Shown: in pieces, positions 43,356-52,012 of the stretch
How positions within the stretch are numbered: the stretch's first letter is position 1
Layout: the number at the start of each line of letters is the position of its first letter
NCBI RefSeq assembly: GCF_018129965.1
Contig: NZ_JAFCKW010000004.1
Location: 186,001-250,000 of the forward strand
Direction: 5' to 3'
DNA from: Bradyrhizobium diazoefficiens
Lineage (GTDB): Bacteria > Pseudomonadota > Alphaproteobacteria > Rhizobiales > Xanthobacteraceae
DNA: 64,000 nucleotides
Position numbers and translations under genes: made by a program
Notes under the pieces: generated by a model
Seen by the model: only the letters and a program-made list of their open reading frames with translations
Told to the model about the DNA's origin: nothing
Database searches by the model: none

Positions 43356-44561
43356 CTATTCGCCGAGGACGTCGCCGAACAGCTCCCACGATTTGCCGTT
43401 GAAGCGCGCCATCTGCAACTGACGGATCGGCGTGACCTGCTCGGCCGAGGTGTTGAGCCGGATGCCCGGCAGCAGCATCGGCAGCTCGACGTCCTTGAAC
43501 GATTGCGTCTGCTTCATCACGTTCGCGCGCGTGAGATCGTTGCCGGCACGCTGCAGCACCAGTTCCATCATCTGCGCCATGGTGTAGCCGGTGACGTTGA
43601 AGATGTCGGCGGGGTCGGCGCCCGGATTGTACGTCTTCATCCATTCGCGCCAGGCCTTCATGCCGGGATCGTTCTCCCAGCGCGGATCGCCGGGATCCTT
43701 CTGGAACGCGCCGGTGACGATGCCGACGGCATTCTCGAGGCCGGCCGGCGCCAGCACGGAGCCGACGGAGTTGGAGACCGCCGGAAGAATGATCTGCGGC
43801 TTCCAGCCGAGCTCCGCGATCTTCTTGATGGCTTGCGCCGCGAATTTCGGCGTGCACTCGTTGAAGATGACGTCGGCGCCGGCGGCCTTGAACTTGACGA
43901 TCTGGGAGTCGACGGTCGGATCCGAGGTCTCGTAGGTGGCCTCCGCAACGATCTGGTCGACGTGCTCGCCGAGCCCCTCCTTGAAGCCTGCGAGATAGTC
44001 GCGCCCGGGATCCTCGTTCGGCGTGATGACGGCAATCTTTGCGTCCGGCTTGTTGGCGAGAATCCACTTGGCGTAGATGCGCCCCTCGGTCCGGTAGGTC
44101 GGCTGCGAACCGGTGGTCCAGGGGAAATGCTGCGGATCGTTCCAGCGGCTGGCGCCGCTCGACGGGAACAGCTGCGGAATCTTTTTGGCATTGAGGTATT
44201 TTTGAGCGGCGATGTTCGGGCCGGTGCCGAGCATCGAGAACATCGCGAAGACCTCGTCGCTCTCGGCGAGCCGCCGCACCTGCTCCACCGTCTTCGCCGG
44301 CGAATACGCGTCGTCCATGCTGAGCAGTTCGACCTTGCGGCCGTTGATGCCGCCCTTGTCGTTGAGCATCTTGAAATAGGCGATCTCGGCGCGGCCGATC
44401 GTGGAATAGGCCGAGGCCGGCCCCGAATAGGGCATGGTCTGTCCGAGCTTGATCGTGGTGTCGGTCGCTCCTATGTCGTAGTTTCCGGCCATAGCGGCCG
44501 TCGCAGCGCCCAAGATTGCGATGAGAGCAATGGCTCCGCGAAGCATTTGTTTTCCCGGCAT
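43356..44561 (-). CDS. ABC transporter substrate-binding protein, branched-chain amino acid (Liv) type
   Basis: A 401-residue periplasmic-binding protein of the Peripla_BP_6 family. Signal peptide MPGKQMLRGAIALIAILGAA to about residue 25 (AMA). The mature domain starts TTIKLGQTMPYSGPASAYS, with KGGINGRKVELLSMDDAYSP and PSSGASRWNDP, the Ser/Thr motif that holds ligand carboxylate. AAGGAG lies nine bases before ATG 44561. No permease or ATPase genes are nearby, so it is orphan here; ligands in this family include aromatic acids as well as amino acids. Confidence 0.9.
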   Translation of the reverse strand: MPGKQMLRGAIALIAILGAATAAMAGNYDIGATDTTIKLGQTMPYSGPASAYSTIGRAEIAYFKMLNDKGGINGRKVELLSMDDAYSPAKTVEQVRRLAESDEVFAMFSMLGTGPNIAAQKYLNAKKIPQLFPSSGASRWNDPQHFPWTTGSQPTYRTEGRIYAKWILANKPDAKIAVITPNEDPGRDYLAGFKEGLGEHVDQIVAEATYETSDPTVDSQIVKFKAAGADVIFNECTPKFAAQAIKKIAELGWKPQIILPAVSNSVGSVLAPAGLENAVGIVTGAFQKDPGDPRWENDPGMKAWREWMKTYNPGADPADIFNVTGYTMAQMMELVLQRAGNDLTRANVMKQTQSFKDVELPMLLPGIRLNTSAEQVTPIRQLQMARFNGKSWELFGDVLGE

Positions 44562-44782
44562 GCCCGGCATCTCCTTCCCTGGCAGAGCGCATCGACGCGG
44601 ACCCACGGGCCGTCGTCAACGTCCTCCACTTTTGTTCTTGGTTATCATCAGCCGCATCTCGCGATGCCGGCGAAGACGACGATAGCCCGAATATGACGCG
44701 GGAGATGTAGCGAAGAATTCAGATGCGTATGCACGGCATGCAGCCGTTCTGTTTTTTGAGCGCCTGCCGCCTAAAGGTCAGG

Positions 44783-45868
44783 TCAGACCCCGGGCCGTTC
44801 CTGCCGCACGGCGGCATGAGCCCGAGCGCGCCGGCGGGCGTCAGTTCCCGACGGATCGGGCGCGACCCGCGCGCGCGCTTCGGCAAAGGAGATGAGTTGC
44901 AGCCGCTCCTCATCCCACAACACCAGCGGCACGGACTTCAAACTCTGCAGCACGGTCATTCGTCCGATGCTCGCAAGCTGTGGATGATCGCGCAACACAT
45001 CCGGCAAACGGTAGCAGGGAATCCGGCTGGAGAGATGATGGATGTGGTGGATGCCGATATTGGCCGTGAACCAGCGCAGCACGCCCGGCAAATGGTAATG
45101 CGAGCTTCCGTGCAGCGCGGCTTCGTGAAAGCTCCAGTCCTCGCCATGGGACCAGTACGTGTCCTCGAACTGATGCTGGACATAGAACAGCCAGACGCCG
45201 ATCGACGCCGCCAGAACCACGATCGGCAGATGCACCAGCAGGAATGGCCCGTATCCGACCAGCCACACCGCCGCGACGACGAGACCAGCGATCGCGGCGT
45301 TCGTGCCCATCGTGCTCAGCCAGGGCTTCCAGCCGTCACGCATCATGCCGACCGGCAATCGATGCTTCAGGATGAACAGATAGCTGGGGCCGACGCCAAA
45401 CATGACCAGAGGATGCCGATAGAGACGATAAAGCACCCGATGCAAGAAAGACCGTGTGTGAAACTCGCGCAGGGTCAATGTATCGATGTCGCCGAGGCCC
45501 CTGTGATCGAGATTGCCGGAGCCCGCGTGATGATGGGCGTGGTTGCGCCGCCAGTAATCATAGGGCGTGAGGGTCATGACGCCGATGGCGCGTCCCACCC
45601 AATCATTCACGACCCGGCTGCGGAAGAACGAGCCGTGTCCGCAATCGTGCTGGATCATGAAAAGGCGGACGAGCAGGCCGGCAGCCGGCACCTCGAGCAG
45701 CAGGCCAAGCCAATAGCCCTTGTCGAACGCATGCCAGATCAGAACCCAGATGACCAGAAACGGCACTGCGGTGAGCGCCAGTTCGAGGACGCCGCGAGCA
45801 CTGTCGGGCTCGCGATAGCGGGCGAGCAACTGCGCCAATGCGCGAATGTCCGGCGTCTTGTCAGTCAT
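44783..45868 (-). CDS. fatty acid desaturase (membrane diiron type)
   Basis: A 361-residue membrane fatty acid desaturase with the three His boxes: HDCGHGS (74-80), HAHHH (110-114) and HIHHL near residue 278, spaced by hydrophobic segments (LELALTAVPFLVIWVLIWHA, LVVAAVWLVGYGPFLLVHLP). It inserts a double bond in an acyl chain using O2 and reduced ferredoxin or cytochrome b5. The frame extends to 45928; ATG 45868 (MTDKTPDIRAL) is favoured as a conventional N-terminus. Confidence 0.9.
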   Translation of the reverse strand: MTDKTPDIRALAQLLARYREPDSARGVLELALTAVPFLVIWVLIWHAFDKGYWLGLLLEVPAAGLLVRLFMIQHDCGHGSFFRSRVVNDWVGRAIGVMTLTPYDYWRRNHAHHHAGSGNLDHRGLGDIDTLTLREFHTRSFLHRVLYRLYRHPLVMFGVGPSYLFILKHRLPVGMMRDGWKPWLSTMGTNAAIAGLVVAAVWLVGYGPFLLVHLPIVVLAASIGVWLFYVQHQFEDTYWSHGEDWSFHEAALHGSSHYHLPGVLRWFTANIGIHHIHHLSSRIPCYRLPDVLRDHPQLASIGRMTVLQSLKSVPLVLWDEERLQLISFAEARARVAPDPSGTDARRRARAHAAVRQERPGV

Positions 45869-46194
45869 ATCTGGCAGGCTCCCGAATTTGCCCACCCAGG
45901 AAAGCACGATCCTCGCGCTAGGACGCACTCAGCAGCGGCACCGAGGTCGCGCTCCCCACGCATTCTCATGATGATCCGTCCGAGAACGTCTGGCTGAGCA
46001 ATACTGCACAGTCCAGGATCGAGCATTTCTCTCGCCGCGTCCCGGACAGCACGCAATTTTCCTGAATGTGAGCAATATTGAACAGTTGCTGACGCCGGAG
46101 CGCGTCATGCTCGTGCCAACGCGGCCGGCGAATCGGCTGCTGTCGTCGATGGCTTCTAGTACAGCATACACGCCGATATGGGCAGGAACTTTAC
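45869..46194. other. 326-bp divergent intergenic region
   Basis: Between the desaturase (minus) and the zinc-ribbon gene (plus). A frame opening at 46068 (MSNIEQLLTPERVMLVP) runs through the zinc-ribbon gene in another frame and is not credible beyond its first 40 codons; whether a short peptide is made here cannot be decided. Two tgagcaatat-like words occur near 45995 and 46070. Confidence 0.4.
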
Positions 46195-46392
46195 ATGTCC
46201 GAGGGCTATATTCGTCCAGAACCGTCGTTGATACCCATCCCCAGGCCACTCTGCCCGGCTTGCCAACGCCGCATGACGCTGGACCGCATCGGATCGAGCC
46301 GCAACGGTCCGGATCTGCGCATCTTCGCATGCATCGGTTGCGGTCACGTCTGCGAACGAGCCGCCGGCGATCCCGAGAGTTCGGGCACATAG
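46195..46392 (+). CDS. small zinc-ribbon protein A
   Basis: A 65-residue protein with a two-knuckle zinc ribbon: CPACQRRM (after PIPRPL) and CIGCGHVCERA, about 22 residues apart. The spacer LDRIGSSRNGPDLRIFA resembles that of the protein at 47783 (LTRIPALRSFDVATFA), so the two are probably paralogues. AGGA lies eight bases before ATG 46195. Probably a nucleic-acid- or protein-binding regulator; function unknown. Confidence 0.72.
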   Translation: MSEGYIRPEPSLIPIPRPLCPACQRRMTLDRIGSSRNGPDLRIFACIGCGHVCERAAGDPESSGT

Positions 46393-46406
46393 GCGCAAAG
46401 CTGGAA

Positions 46407-46476
46407 GCGGCCCCAGCACGGGGGGTGCGAACCGGGGCCGCCATTCATCGGATATGATGCGTGGGCATCACATCCG
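46407..46476 (+). terminator. two consecutive strong hairpins after zinc-ribbon gene A
   Basis: Hairpin 1 pairs GCGGCCCC (46407-46414) with GGGGCCGC (46434-46441), with an inner GCAC/GTGC stem. Hairpin 2 pairs CGGAT and GATGC (46449-46460) with GCATC and ATCCG (46465-46476) around GTGG. No T-run follows, so Rho-independent termination is not assured. Confidence 0.4.
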
Positions 46477-46583
46477 GTCGCCAGCATCAAGCCCCCTCGG
46501 CGACGTTCGTTCCAGGCTGAATTGCCTCACCCGCAAGGCACTCGCCCTGCTAAACTCCCAAAAGTATCCCCCAGCGGGCCGTC

Positions 46584-47259
46584 ATGCCAAAAGCACCGAA
46601 AACCACGTTTGATCCAAAGAACTTTCTCGCCAAGGTCCGCGACGGCAAGACCATATTGAAATTCGACAAGAGCCAGGTGGTATTTTCGCAAGGCGACGCC
46701 GCGGATACCGTCTTCTATATCCAGAAGGGAAAGATCAAGGTTCTCGTCGTCTCCGAGCAAGGCAAGGAAGCAGTGGTCGGAATCATGGAGCCCGGACAAT
46801 TCTTCGGGGAAGGTTGCCTGAACGGCCATCCGCTACGGATCTCGACAACGATGGCGATGGAGCCATGCGTCATCACGGCCATTACGAAATCCGCCATGCT
46901 TGCGGCGCTCAAGAGCGAGCCGAAGTTTTTCGAACTGTTCATGGGCTATCTTCTCAGTCGAAACAGCCGCATCGAAGAAGACCTGATCGACCAGTTGTTC
47001 AATTCCAGCGAGAAGCGGCTTGCGGTTCCTCCTGCAATTGGCAAATTTCGGCAAGGAGGGCGTCCCTCGGCCGATTGCGGTGCAGATCAGCCAGGAGACG
47101 CTCGCAGAGATGATCGGGACAACGCGCTCGCGCGTCAGTTTCTTCATGAACAAGTTTCGCAAGCTCGGCTTCATCAGCTACAATGGCAAGATCGAGGTTC
47201 ACAATTCCCTCCTGAACGCGGTCCTGTATGACAAACCCGAGATCGTGAGGGACGACTGA
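46584..47259 (+). pseudogene. Crp/Fnr-family regulator interrupted by a frameshift
   Basis: The first frame encodes a cyclic-nucleotide-binding-like domain (ILKFDKSQVVFSQGDAADTV, GIMEPGQFFGEGCLNG) up to NSSEKRLA, then runs into nonsense. From 47026 the +1 frame continues FLLQLANFGKEGVPRP and the Crp-type helix-turn-helix ISQETLAEMIGTTRSRVSFF to a stop at 47257-47259. The joint at 47022-47026 is best explained by loss of two bases (expected GCGCGGTTC, seen GCGGTTC). Either a real inactivation or a sequencing error. The intact protein would be about 225 residues, the normal length. Confidence 0.8.
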
Positions 47260-47311
47260 GACAGCTTTGGGAACACCTCGAGCCGCCTCGTGCAATGACA
47301 TGAAGGTACCC

Positions 47312-47539
47312 ATGAAAAAGCCGATGACATCCGCCGACGAGATCGAGCCGAGAAAGGTACAAAGGGCTGACGTGGCGCCAGCCGACGGCTTCTCTCTCGT
47401 GGTCGACGGTCACTTCAAGACGCATTTCCACGACGAAAGCGCCGCTCAGAAAGCCGGCGCCGAGTTGCTGGCCAGGTTCCCCATGTTGCAGATCCTGATC
47501 TACGATGCGGCAACGAGGACGAGATCCCCGCTGCAATAG
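47312..47539 (+). CDS. small conserved hypothetical protein
   Basis: A 75-residue soluble protein, MKKPMTSADEIEPRKVQRAD, with a body FSLVVDGHFKTHFHDESAAQ and a strand-rich end FPMLQILIYDAATRTR. AAGG lies seven bases before ATG 47312; ATG 47300 is in frame. It follows the Crp/Fnr pseudogene by 52 bp. No family recognised. Confidence 0.6.
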   Translation: MKKPMTSADEIEPRKVQRADVAPADGFSLVVDGHFKTHFHDESAAQKAGAELLARFPMLQILIYDAATRTRSPLQ

Positions 47540-47622
47540 CTGCGAGCGACGTATCCGGCGCGGGCCATTCGTGAACCAGCGGCCCACCGAGATCTTCTTG
47601 CGGGCAGCCCCCAGGTGGCTGC

Positions 47623-47769
47623 CTATTTGGGCGGGAGCGGAAGTCTCGCCTCTTCCTCGGGGAGGCGCTTCAGGAGCGATTGCCGTCGGGCGTCGTCCTG
47701 AGCCAGTTCGAGCTGCCTCCTGAAGATTCTCAGGTTTTCGCGGTAGACGAATTCCTCGAGATGATCCAT
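47623..47769 (-). CDS. 48-residue helical protein, unknown
   Basis: Translating the minus strand from ATG 47769 to TAG 47623 gives 48 residues: it opens MDHLEEFVYRENLRIFRR and continues through LELAQDDARRQSLLKRL to EEEARLPLPPK. The strongly amphipathic, charged helix with no proline until the end is not what chance antisense gives, and it lies 14 bp downstream of zinc-ribbon gene B on the same strand. Small proteins of this type seem familiar from Bradyrhizobium, but I cannot name a family. Confidence 0.65.
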   Translation of the reverse strand: MDHLEEFVYRENLRIFRRQLELAQDDARRQSLLKRLPEEEARLPLPPK

Positions 47770-47782
47770 TCGAGGCACTCGT

Positions 47783-48022
47783 TCAGGCCGGTGGCCGCAG
47801 ATCGTGACTGGCGAGCCAGAGAGCCGCGGCCGATTTCATCGGATCGGTCTCGGCTGCGGATAAGTTGACGGAATGACAGCCGGCACATGCGAACGTTGCG
47901 ACATCAAACGAGCGGAGGGCGGGGATTCTCGTCAGGCTCAGGCGGTTGCCGCAATCGGGACAATGCGTCCGCTGGACTGAGGTCGGTAACGGAGCGAACG
48001 GGTCGGAATATTGCAACTGCAT
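47783..48022 (-). CDS. small zinc-ribbon protein B
   Basis: A 79-residue protein with CPDCGNRL and CAGCHSV knuckles, spacer LTRIPALRSFDVATFA, and a C-terminal helix (PMKSAAALWLASHDLRPP) absent in the paralogue at 46195. GTG 48031 is an alternative start. It is followed by the 48-residue gene, probably as one operon. Function unknown. Confidence 0.7.
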   Translation of the reverse strand: MQLQYSDPFAPLPTSVQRTHCPDCGNRLSLTRIPALRSFDVATFACAGCHSVNLSAAETDPMKSAAALWLASHDLRPPA

Positions 48023-48192
48023 GCGATGCACTCTGGATCACAGCGGGAGCCCTACCGTACTCTCAGTCACCGATGGATGCCGATCAGGGACGCGGTGATG
48101 GGCACAGTATGTGCCGCCGCAATCGAAGTTGCTGGTCAATATTGCTCGCCCGAGCAAGTCTAGGGGCTCTTGCCCGGAGTCCGGACAACGCT

Positions 48193-49629
48193 CTAGACGC
48201 CGAGCGCCTTGCGGTTGAACGTCCGCAGAACGCGGAGCGACAGCGTCCGCACATTCGCGACGTTCAGCAGCCAGGCCGTGGCGAGATAGGCGACGCCGCC
48301 CGCCAGGCTGACGGCGATCAACGACACGAAGCCGGTGCCGTTGACTTGCGACCGTACAGCAAGGATTGCAGCAGCCATCGCGGCAGCCGACGCCGCGACG
48401 CCTCCGAGCCGGTTGACATCGAACGGCACGGGATGGGCGCGTTTCATCAGGACCACTGCGACCACGAAACCGATCGCCTCGGTCGCGAGCGTGGCGAGCG
48501 CCGCACCGTAGAGATCGTAGCCCGCAACCAGCGCGAACATCAGGGCCACGCTCAGGACCAGCGTCAGGAAGGACTGCGCCGCCAGCATGAACGGCCGCTC
48601 GGCAAGCTGGAAGCTGATCTGCACGTAGAACTGGTTGGCGATGCCGAAGAGGCGGGCGAGCACCAGGGTCGGCAGCAGCGCCGACACGCCGGCACGGAAA
48701 TCGACACCGACGAGCGTACCCGCGACCTGGTCGGCCGCGAGGGCGAGCCACACCGCGACCGGCGCGACGACGAAGAGCAGCAGTTCCAGGCTCTCGGTCA
48801 GCCGCTCCCGCGTCGTCTCGCCGTTGTTCTCCGACAAGGACCGGAACACCAAAGGCACCGTCGCCGCGGCCACGCTGGAGGCGATCATGACCATGAACTG
48901 GCGCGGCAGATCCGCGGCGACGCCAAAGATGCCGGCCGCGTCCTTGCCGAGCAGATACGCGACAATCAGGCGGTCGCAGGCCGAATAGACCGCGACGGAC
49001 AATCCAGCCAGCGTCAGCGGCAGGCCGTAGCGCGCCAGTTGCATGAACTGGCTGCGCTGGAAACGCGCGATCCTGGTGCGATCACCGACGAGGTTGAGGA
49101 CGATGCCGGTGAGCGAGCCCAGACCGAATGCGGCGAGCAGCCCCAATCCGCCCCAGCCGAGCCAGATGCCGAGCAGGCCGAAGCCGACGCTCGACACGCT
49201 GCGCACGATCGAGATCGTGGCAAACCGGTAGGGCCGCAGCTTGGCGCGTTCGAACTCCTGGCCGAGATCGACCGCATTGGCCATGATCGCGACGAACACG
49301 CCGGCGAGCAGCAGGTCGACACTCACGTCGGTGCGGAACAGGAAGACCAGCGGCGTGGCGGCACAGAGAACCGCGACCGTGAGCCCGAAGGCGACCATCG
49401 CCGCGCCGCGAAAATCCACCTCCGCCGACATCGCCTGATAGCGCGACACCGACAGCTTGATCCAGGAGAAGAAGATCGCGCCCAGGATGCCGGCTAGGCT
49501 GATGCCGATAACATAGACGCCGTATTCAGCCGGCGTCAGCAGCCGCGTGTAGGCGGTGACCGCGAAGAAGCCGATCGCCGCAGGCAGGATGTAGGCGACG
49601 AGATAGATCGAGAAATGGCGGTTCAGCAT
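48193..49629 (-). CDS. oligosaccharide flippase/polysaccharide biosynthesis membrane protein
   Basis: A 478-residue MOP-superfamily protein with about 13 helices. It begins MLNRHFSIYLVAYILPAAIG, then TRLLTPAEYGVYVIG, the hallmark of Wzx-like proteins, and FFSWIKLSVSRYQAM. It is not closely similar to the pair at 7307/10198. No glycosyltransferases surround it; a GH10 hydrolase is divergent from it. It presumably moves another lipid-linked glycan. The frame extends to 49710; ATG 49629 matches the family N-terminus. Confidence 0.82.
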   Translation of the reverse strand: MLNRHFSIYLVAYILPAAIGFFAVTAYTRLLTPAEYGVYVIGISLAGILGAIFFSWIKLSVSRYQAMSAEVDFRGAAMVAFGLTVAVLCAATPLVFLFRTDVSVDLLLAGVFVAIMANAVDLGQEFERAKLRPYRFATISIVRSVSSVGFGLLGIWLGWGGLGLLAAFGLGSLTGIVLNLVGDRTRIARFQRSQFMQLARYGLPLTLAGLSVAVYSACDRLIVAYLLGKDAAGIFGVAADLPRQFMVMIASSVAAATVPLVFRSLSENNGETTRERLTESLELLLFVVAPVAVWLALAADQVAGTLVGVDFRAGVSALLPTLVLARLFGIANQFYVQISFQLAERPFMLAAQSFLTLVLSVALMFALVAGYDLYGAALATLATEAIGFVVAVVLMKRAHPVPFDVNRLGGVAASAAAMAAAILAVRSQVNGTGFVSLIAVSLAGGVAYLATAWLLNVANVRTLSLRVLRTFNRKALGV

Positions 49630-49976
49630 GAGAATCGTTGCGACTTTGGCGACCGGATCGTCTGGGCCGGATCGGGATCCTGACGGAGCAAACGAAATGC
49701 ACCGCAGCATCTCTCAAGAATGTCACATAAGTCTGCAGATCGGACACCAAACGGGGCCGGCCAGCCGCTTTCAGCCGTTAGCGTTAAATTTGCCCTTCGT
49801 CGCGGCAGGTCGGCGATCCCGCCGGGCAGACCATGATCCAGACTGAAACAGCCGGGGTGCCACGCAAGTGGCGCTCCCGCATGCCCGGCAGAAGGTTAAC
49901 CCAACACGCGAAAACCCCGGCGTCGCAAGGCGCAGCTTGGTACGATCGCGCATTGTTCCCAAAGGAACGACATGAC
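49630..49976. other. 347-bp divergent intergenic region
   Basis: Between the flippase (minus) and the xylanase (plus), so it carries both promoters. No supported gene, no strong hairpin or repeat seen. Confidence 0.4.
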
Positions 49977-51044
49977 GTGACGAAACTCGACAGACGCGAA
50001 TTTTTGCTCGGCGGCGCTGCAACACTCGCGGCAGGCGCAACCGCGTCTGCGGCACCGGCGTCAAAACTCGCCCAGCGCCGGCCGGGCTTCGGCGCCGCCG
50101 CGAACCTCTGGAACCTGCAAGCCGATCCGCGTTTCGGCGAAGCCATCAGCACCTATTGCACCCAAATGGTGCCGGAGCTCGAACTGAAATGGCCGATGCT
50201 GCGACCGGACGCGCACACGTTTGCGTTCGAACGCGCCGACGCCCTCCTGGATTTCGCCCGGCAGAACGATTTGACGATGCGCGGGCATGCGCTGGCCTGG
50301 TATCACGACATTCCGGACTGGACCAAGCAGATCAAGGACGCGAGGGGCGTCGAACGCGCCTTCGTCGACCACATCGGCACCGTCGTCTCCTATTACAAGG
50401 ACAAGCTGACGTCGTGGGACGTCGTCAATGAGCCGATCCCGGACAATCCCAAAAAGGTCACCGACCGGCGCGACACGTTCTGGACCCAGCATCTTGGCAA
50501 CGGCTGGATTCCGCTGGCCTTCCGCACCGCGGCTGCGGCAGATCCCCTCGTCAAGCTCGCGATCAACGAATACGACATCGAATCGGCGAAGGACTCCTTC
50601 ATTGCCAAGCGCGCGGCCTATCGTCATCTCATCATGGAGCTGCTCGACCAGGGCGTGCCACTTCATGCGGTAGGACTGCAATCGCATCTGCATGCCGAGC
50701 TCGAGATCGACACGCATGGGCTGGCCGAGTTCGTCACCGAGCTGCGCTCCTGGGGCCTCGAGGTTCTCGTCACCGAGCTCGACGTCGACGACCAGAAGCT
50801 GGCGGGCAGTCCGGCGGAGCGCGACGCGATCGTCGCCAGGCGCGTCGACGATTTGCTGACGGCGATCTCGACCAGCGGACAGGTGCGCTCGATCCTGACC
50901 TGGGGCCTGTCGGATCGACATAGCTGGATCAACGGCACCTTTGCCCGCGCCGACAAGCAGCCGAACCGCCCGCTGCCGCTCGATAGCGAGTTCAAGCCGA
51001 AGCCGTTCATGGACGTCATCAGCAAGTTCACGAAGGACGCCTGA
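49977..51044 (+). CDS. Tat-exported GH10 endo-1,4-beta-xylanase
   Basis: A 355-residue glycoside hydrolase family 10 enzyme. Twin-arginine signal KLDRREFLLGGAATLAAG (cleavage near residue 26). The TIM barrel shows MVPELELKWPMLRPD, LTMRGHALAWYHDIPDW, acid/base Glu152 in SWDVVNEPI and nucleophile Glu267 in VLVTELDVDD, with GLQSHLHAELEID before it. It cleaves plant xylan or another beta-1,4-linked polymer in the periplasm or outside. I start at GTG 49977, because the ATG five bases before it is out of frame; AAAGGA is about ten bases upstream. Confidence 0.9.
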   Translation: MTKLDRREFLLGGAATLAAGATASAAPASKLAQRRPGFGAAANLWNLQADPRFGEAISTYCTQMVPELELKWPMLRPDAHTFAFERADALLDFARQNDLTMRGHALAWYHDIPDWTKQIKDARGVERAFVDHIGTVVSYYKDKLTSWDVVNEPIPDNPKKVTDRRDTFWTQHLGNGWIPLAFRTAAAADPLVKLAINEYDIESAKDSFIAKRAAYRHLIMELLDQGVPLHAVGLQSHLHAELEIDTHGLAEFVTELRSWGLEVLVTELDVDDQKLAGSPAERDAIVARRVDDLLTAISTSGQVRSILTWGLSDRHSWINGTFARADKQPNRPLPLDSEFKPKPFMDVISKFTKDA

Positions 51045-51216
51045 ACTGCAATATCAGCGCGTCGTCGGTGTCTCGACCGGGCGACAGGCCCGGCGTGCGC
51101 CGGCCGCGGGAGTGCAGCCGGAAGACGTCGCGAATGTCGTCGATCGAGGTCGACGGACAGACTGGATGCAGAGCGCGACCTGTTCGGGATGAATCAAGGT
51201 CATATGAATCGAAGCA

Positions 51217-52011
51217 TCAACCGTCGGACGGCAGCCCGTGATCGATGCCGCGAAAGCGCAGCGGCGCCAGGGCCGCGGCGCGCTGCCACCAGTCTGCGAC
51301 CCGGTCGTCGAGCACGGTCGTGCCGCGGCCCTGGCCGGGAAAGATCCGGATCTGCTGCACCGCCTCGGCCTCGAACCCCTTGCCCCTGCGCGTGATCTTG
51401 AGGGCGGCGCCTTCGCGGTCCCGCTGGGTCAGAGGCACCAGGAGGCGGCCGCGCGGGCGGAGCGACCGGAGCCAGAGCGGATGCGGCTGCGAGAAGCCGG
51501 CATGCACGATGATCACGTCGGCCGGCTCGCCGACATGCCGGCAGCCGTCGCCATGGATGACCTCGACATTGCGATAGGCTTCGAGACAGGTCGCAGCGCG
51601 GGCCGCAAGCCGCTCGTCGCACTCGACGGCGTGCACCCTGCCCTTAGGTCCCACGACCTTCGAGAGCACCGCGGAGAAATAGCCGAGCCCGCAGCCGATC
51701 TGGACCACACGGTCTTTCTCTTTGACCCCGAGCAGGTCGATGAAATGCGCCCACAGGCTCGGCAAGCCGGTATCGAGCTTGCGGCGCGCGTCGATCGCGA
51801 CCAGCACGTTGTCATAGAGATGAACCGGATCGGCGTCCGGCGTCAGACGATAGCCGCGCTCCGCCTCGCTCTTGATGCGCCAGGGGCCCTTCGCCAGAAA
51901 GTCCTCGCGCGGCACGGCGCCGAGCGCCTCGAGCAGGCGCGGCGAGGAAATCCGCTCGCGCCTCGCAATCAGCGTCGCGTAGCGCGCCCGCGCGGCGGCA
52001 ACATCGCTCAT
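51217..52011 (-). CDS. protein-L-isoaspartate O-methyltransferase-like methyltransferase
   Basis: A 264-residue SAM-dependent methyltransferase resembling PCMT. RISSPRLLEALGAVPREDFL is the typical N-terminal helix, RVVQIGCGLGYFSAVLSKVV the SAM-binding GxGxG loop, and VHAVECDERLAARA the acidic ribose-binding end. The region PSLWAHFIDLLGV replaces the usual ISQPYIVA motif, so substrate specificity may differ from genuine Pcm. The ATG lies one base from the stop of the large cyclase-ATPase gene, so the two are probably translationally coupled. Confidence 0.8.
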   Translation of the reverse strand: MSDVAAARARYATLIARRERISSPRLLEALGAVPREDFLAKGPWRIKSEAERGYRLTPDADPVHLYDNVLVAIDARRKLDTGLPSLWAHFIDLLGVKEKDRVVQIGCGLGYFSAVLSKVVGPKGRVHAVECDERLAARAATCLEAYRNVEVIHGDGCRHVGEPADVIIVHAGFSQPHPLWLRSLRPRGRLLVPLTQRDREGAALKITRRGKGFEAEAVQQIRIFPGQGRGTTVLDDRVADWWQRAAALAPLRFRGIDHGLPSDG

Positions 52012-52012
52012 G

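Noticed and set aside
42027..44696. An 889-residue open frame on the plus strand
   Set aside because: Antisense to the CoA transferase and binding-protein genes, which have clear family motifs; the frame is open because of GC-rich codon bias and is full of Arg/His/Gly.
46068..46190. Short peptide gene MSNIEQLL
   Set aside because: No ribosome-binding site and the frame runs on through the zinc-ribbon gene; cannot be supported.
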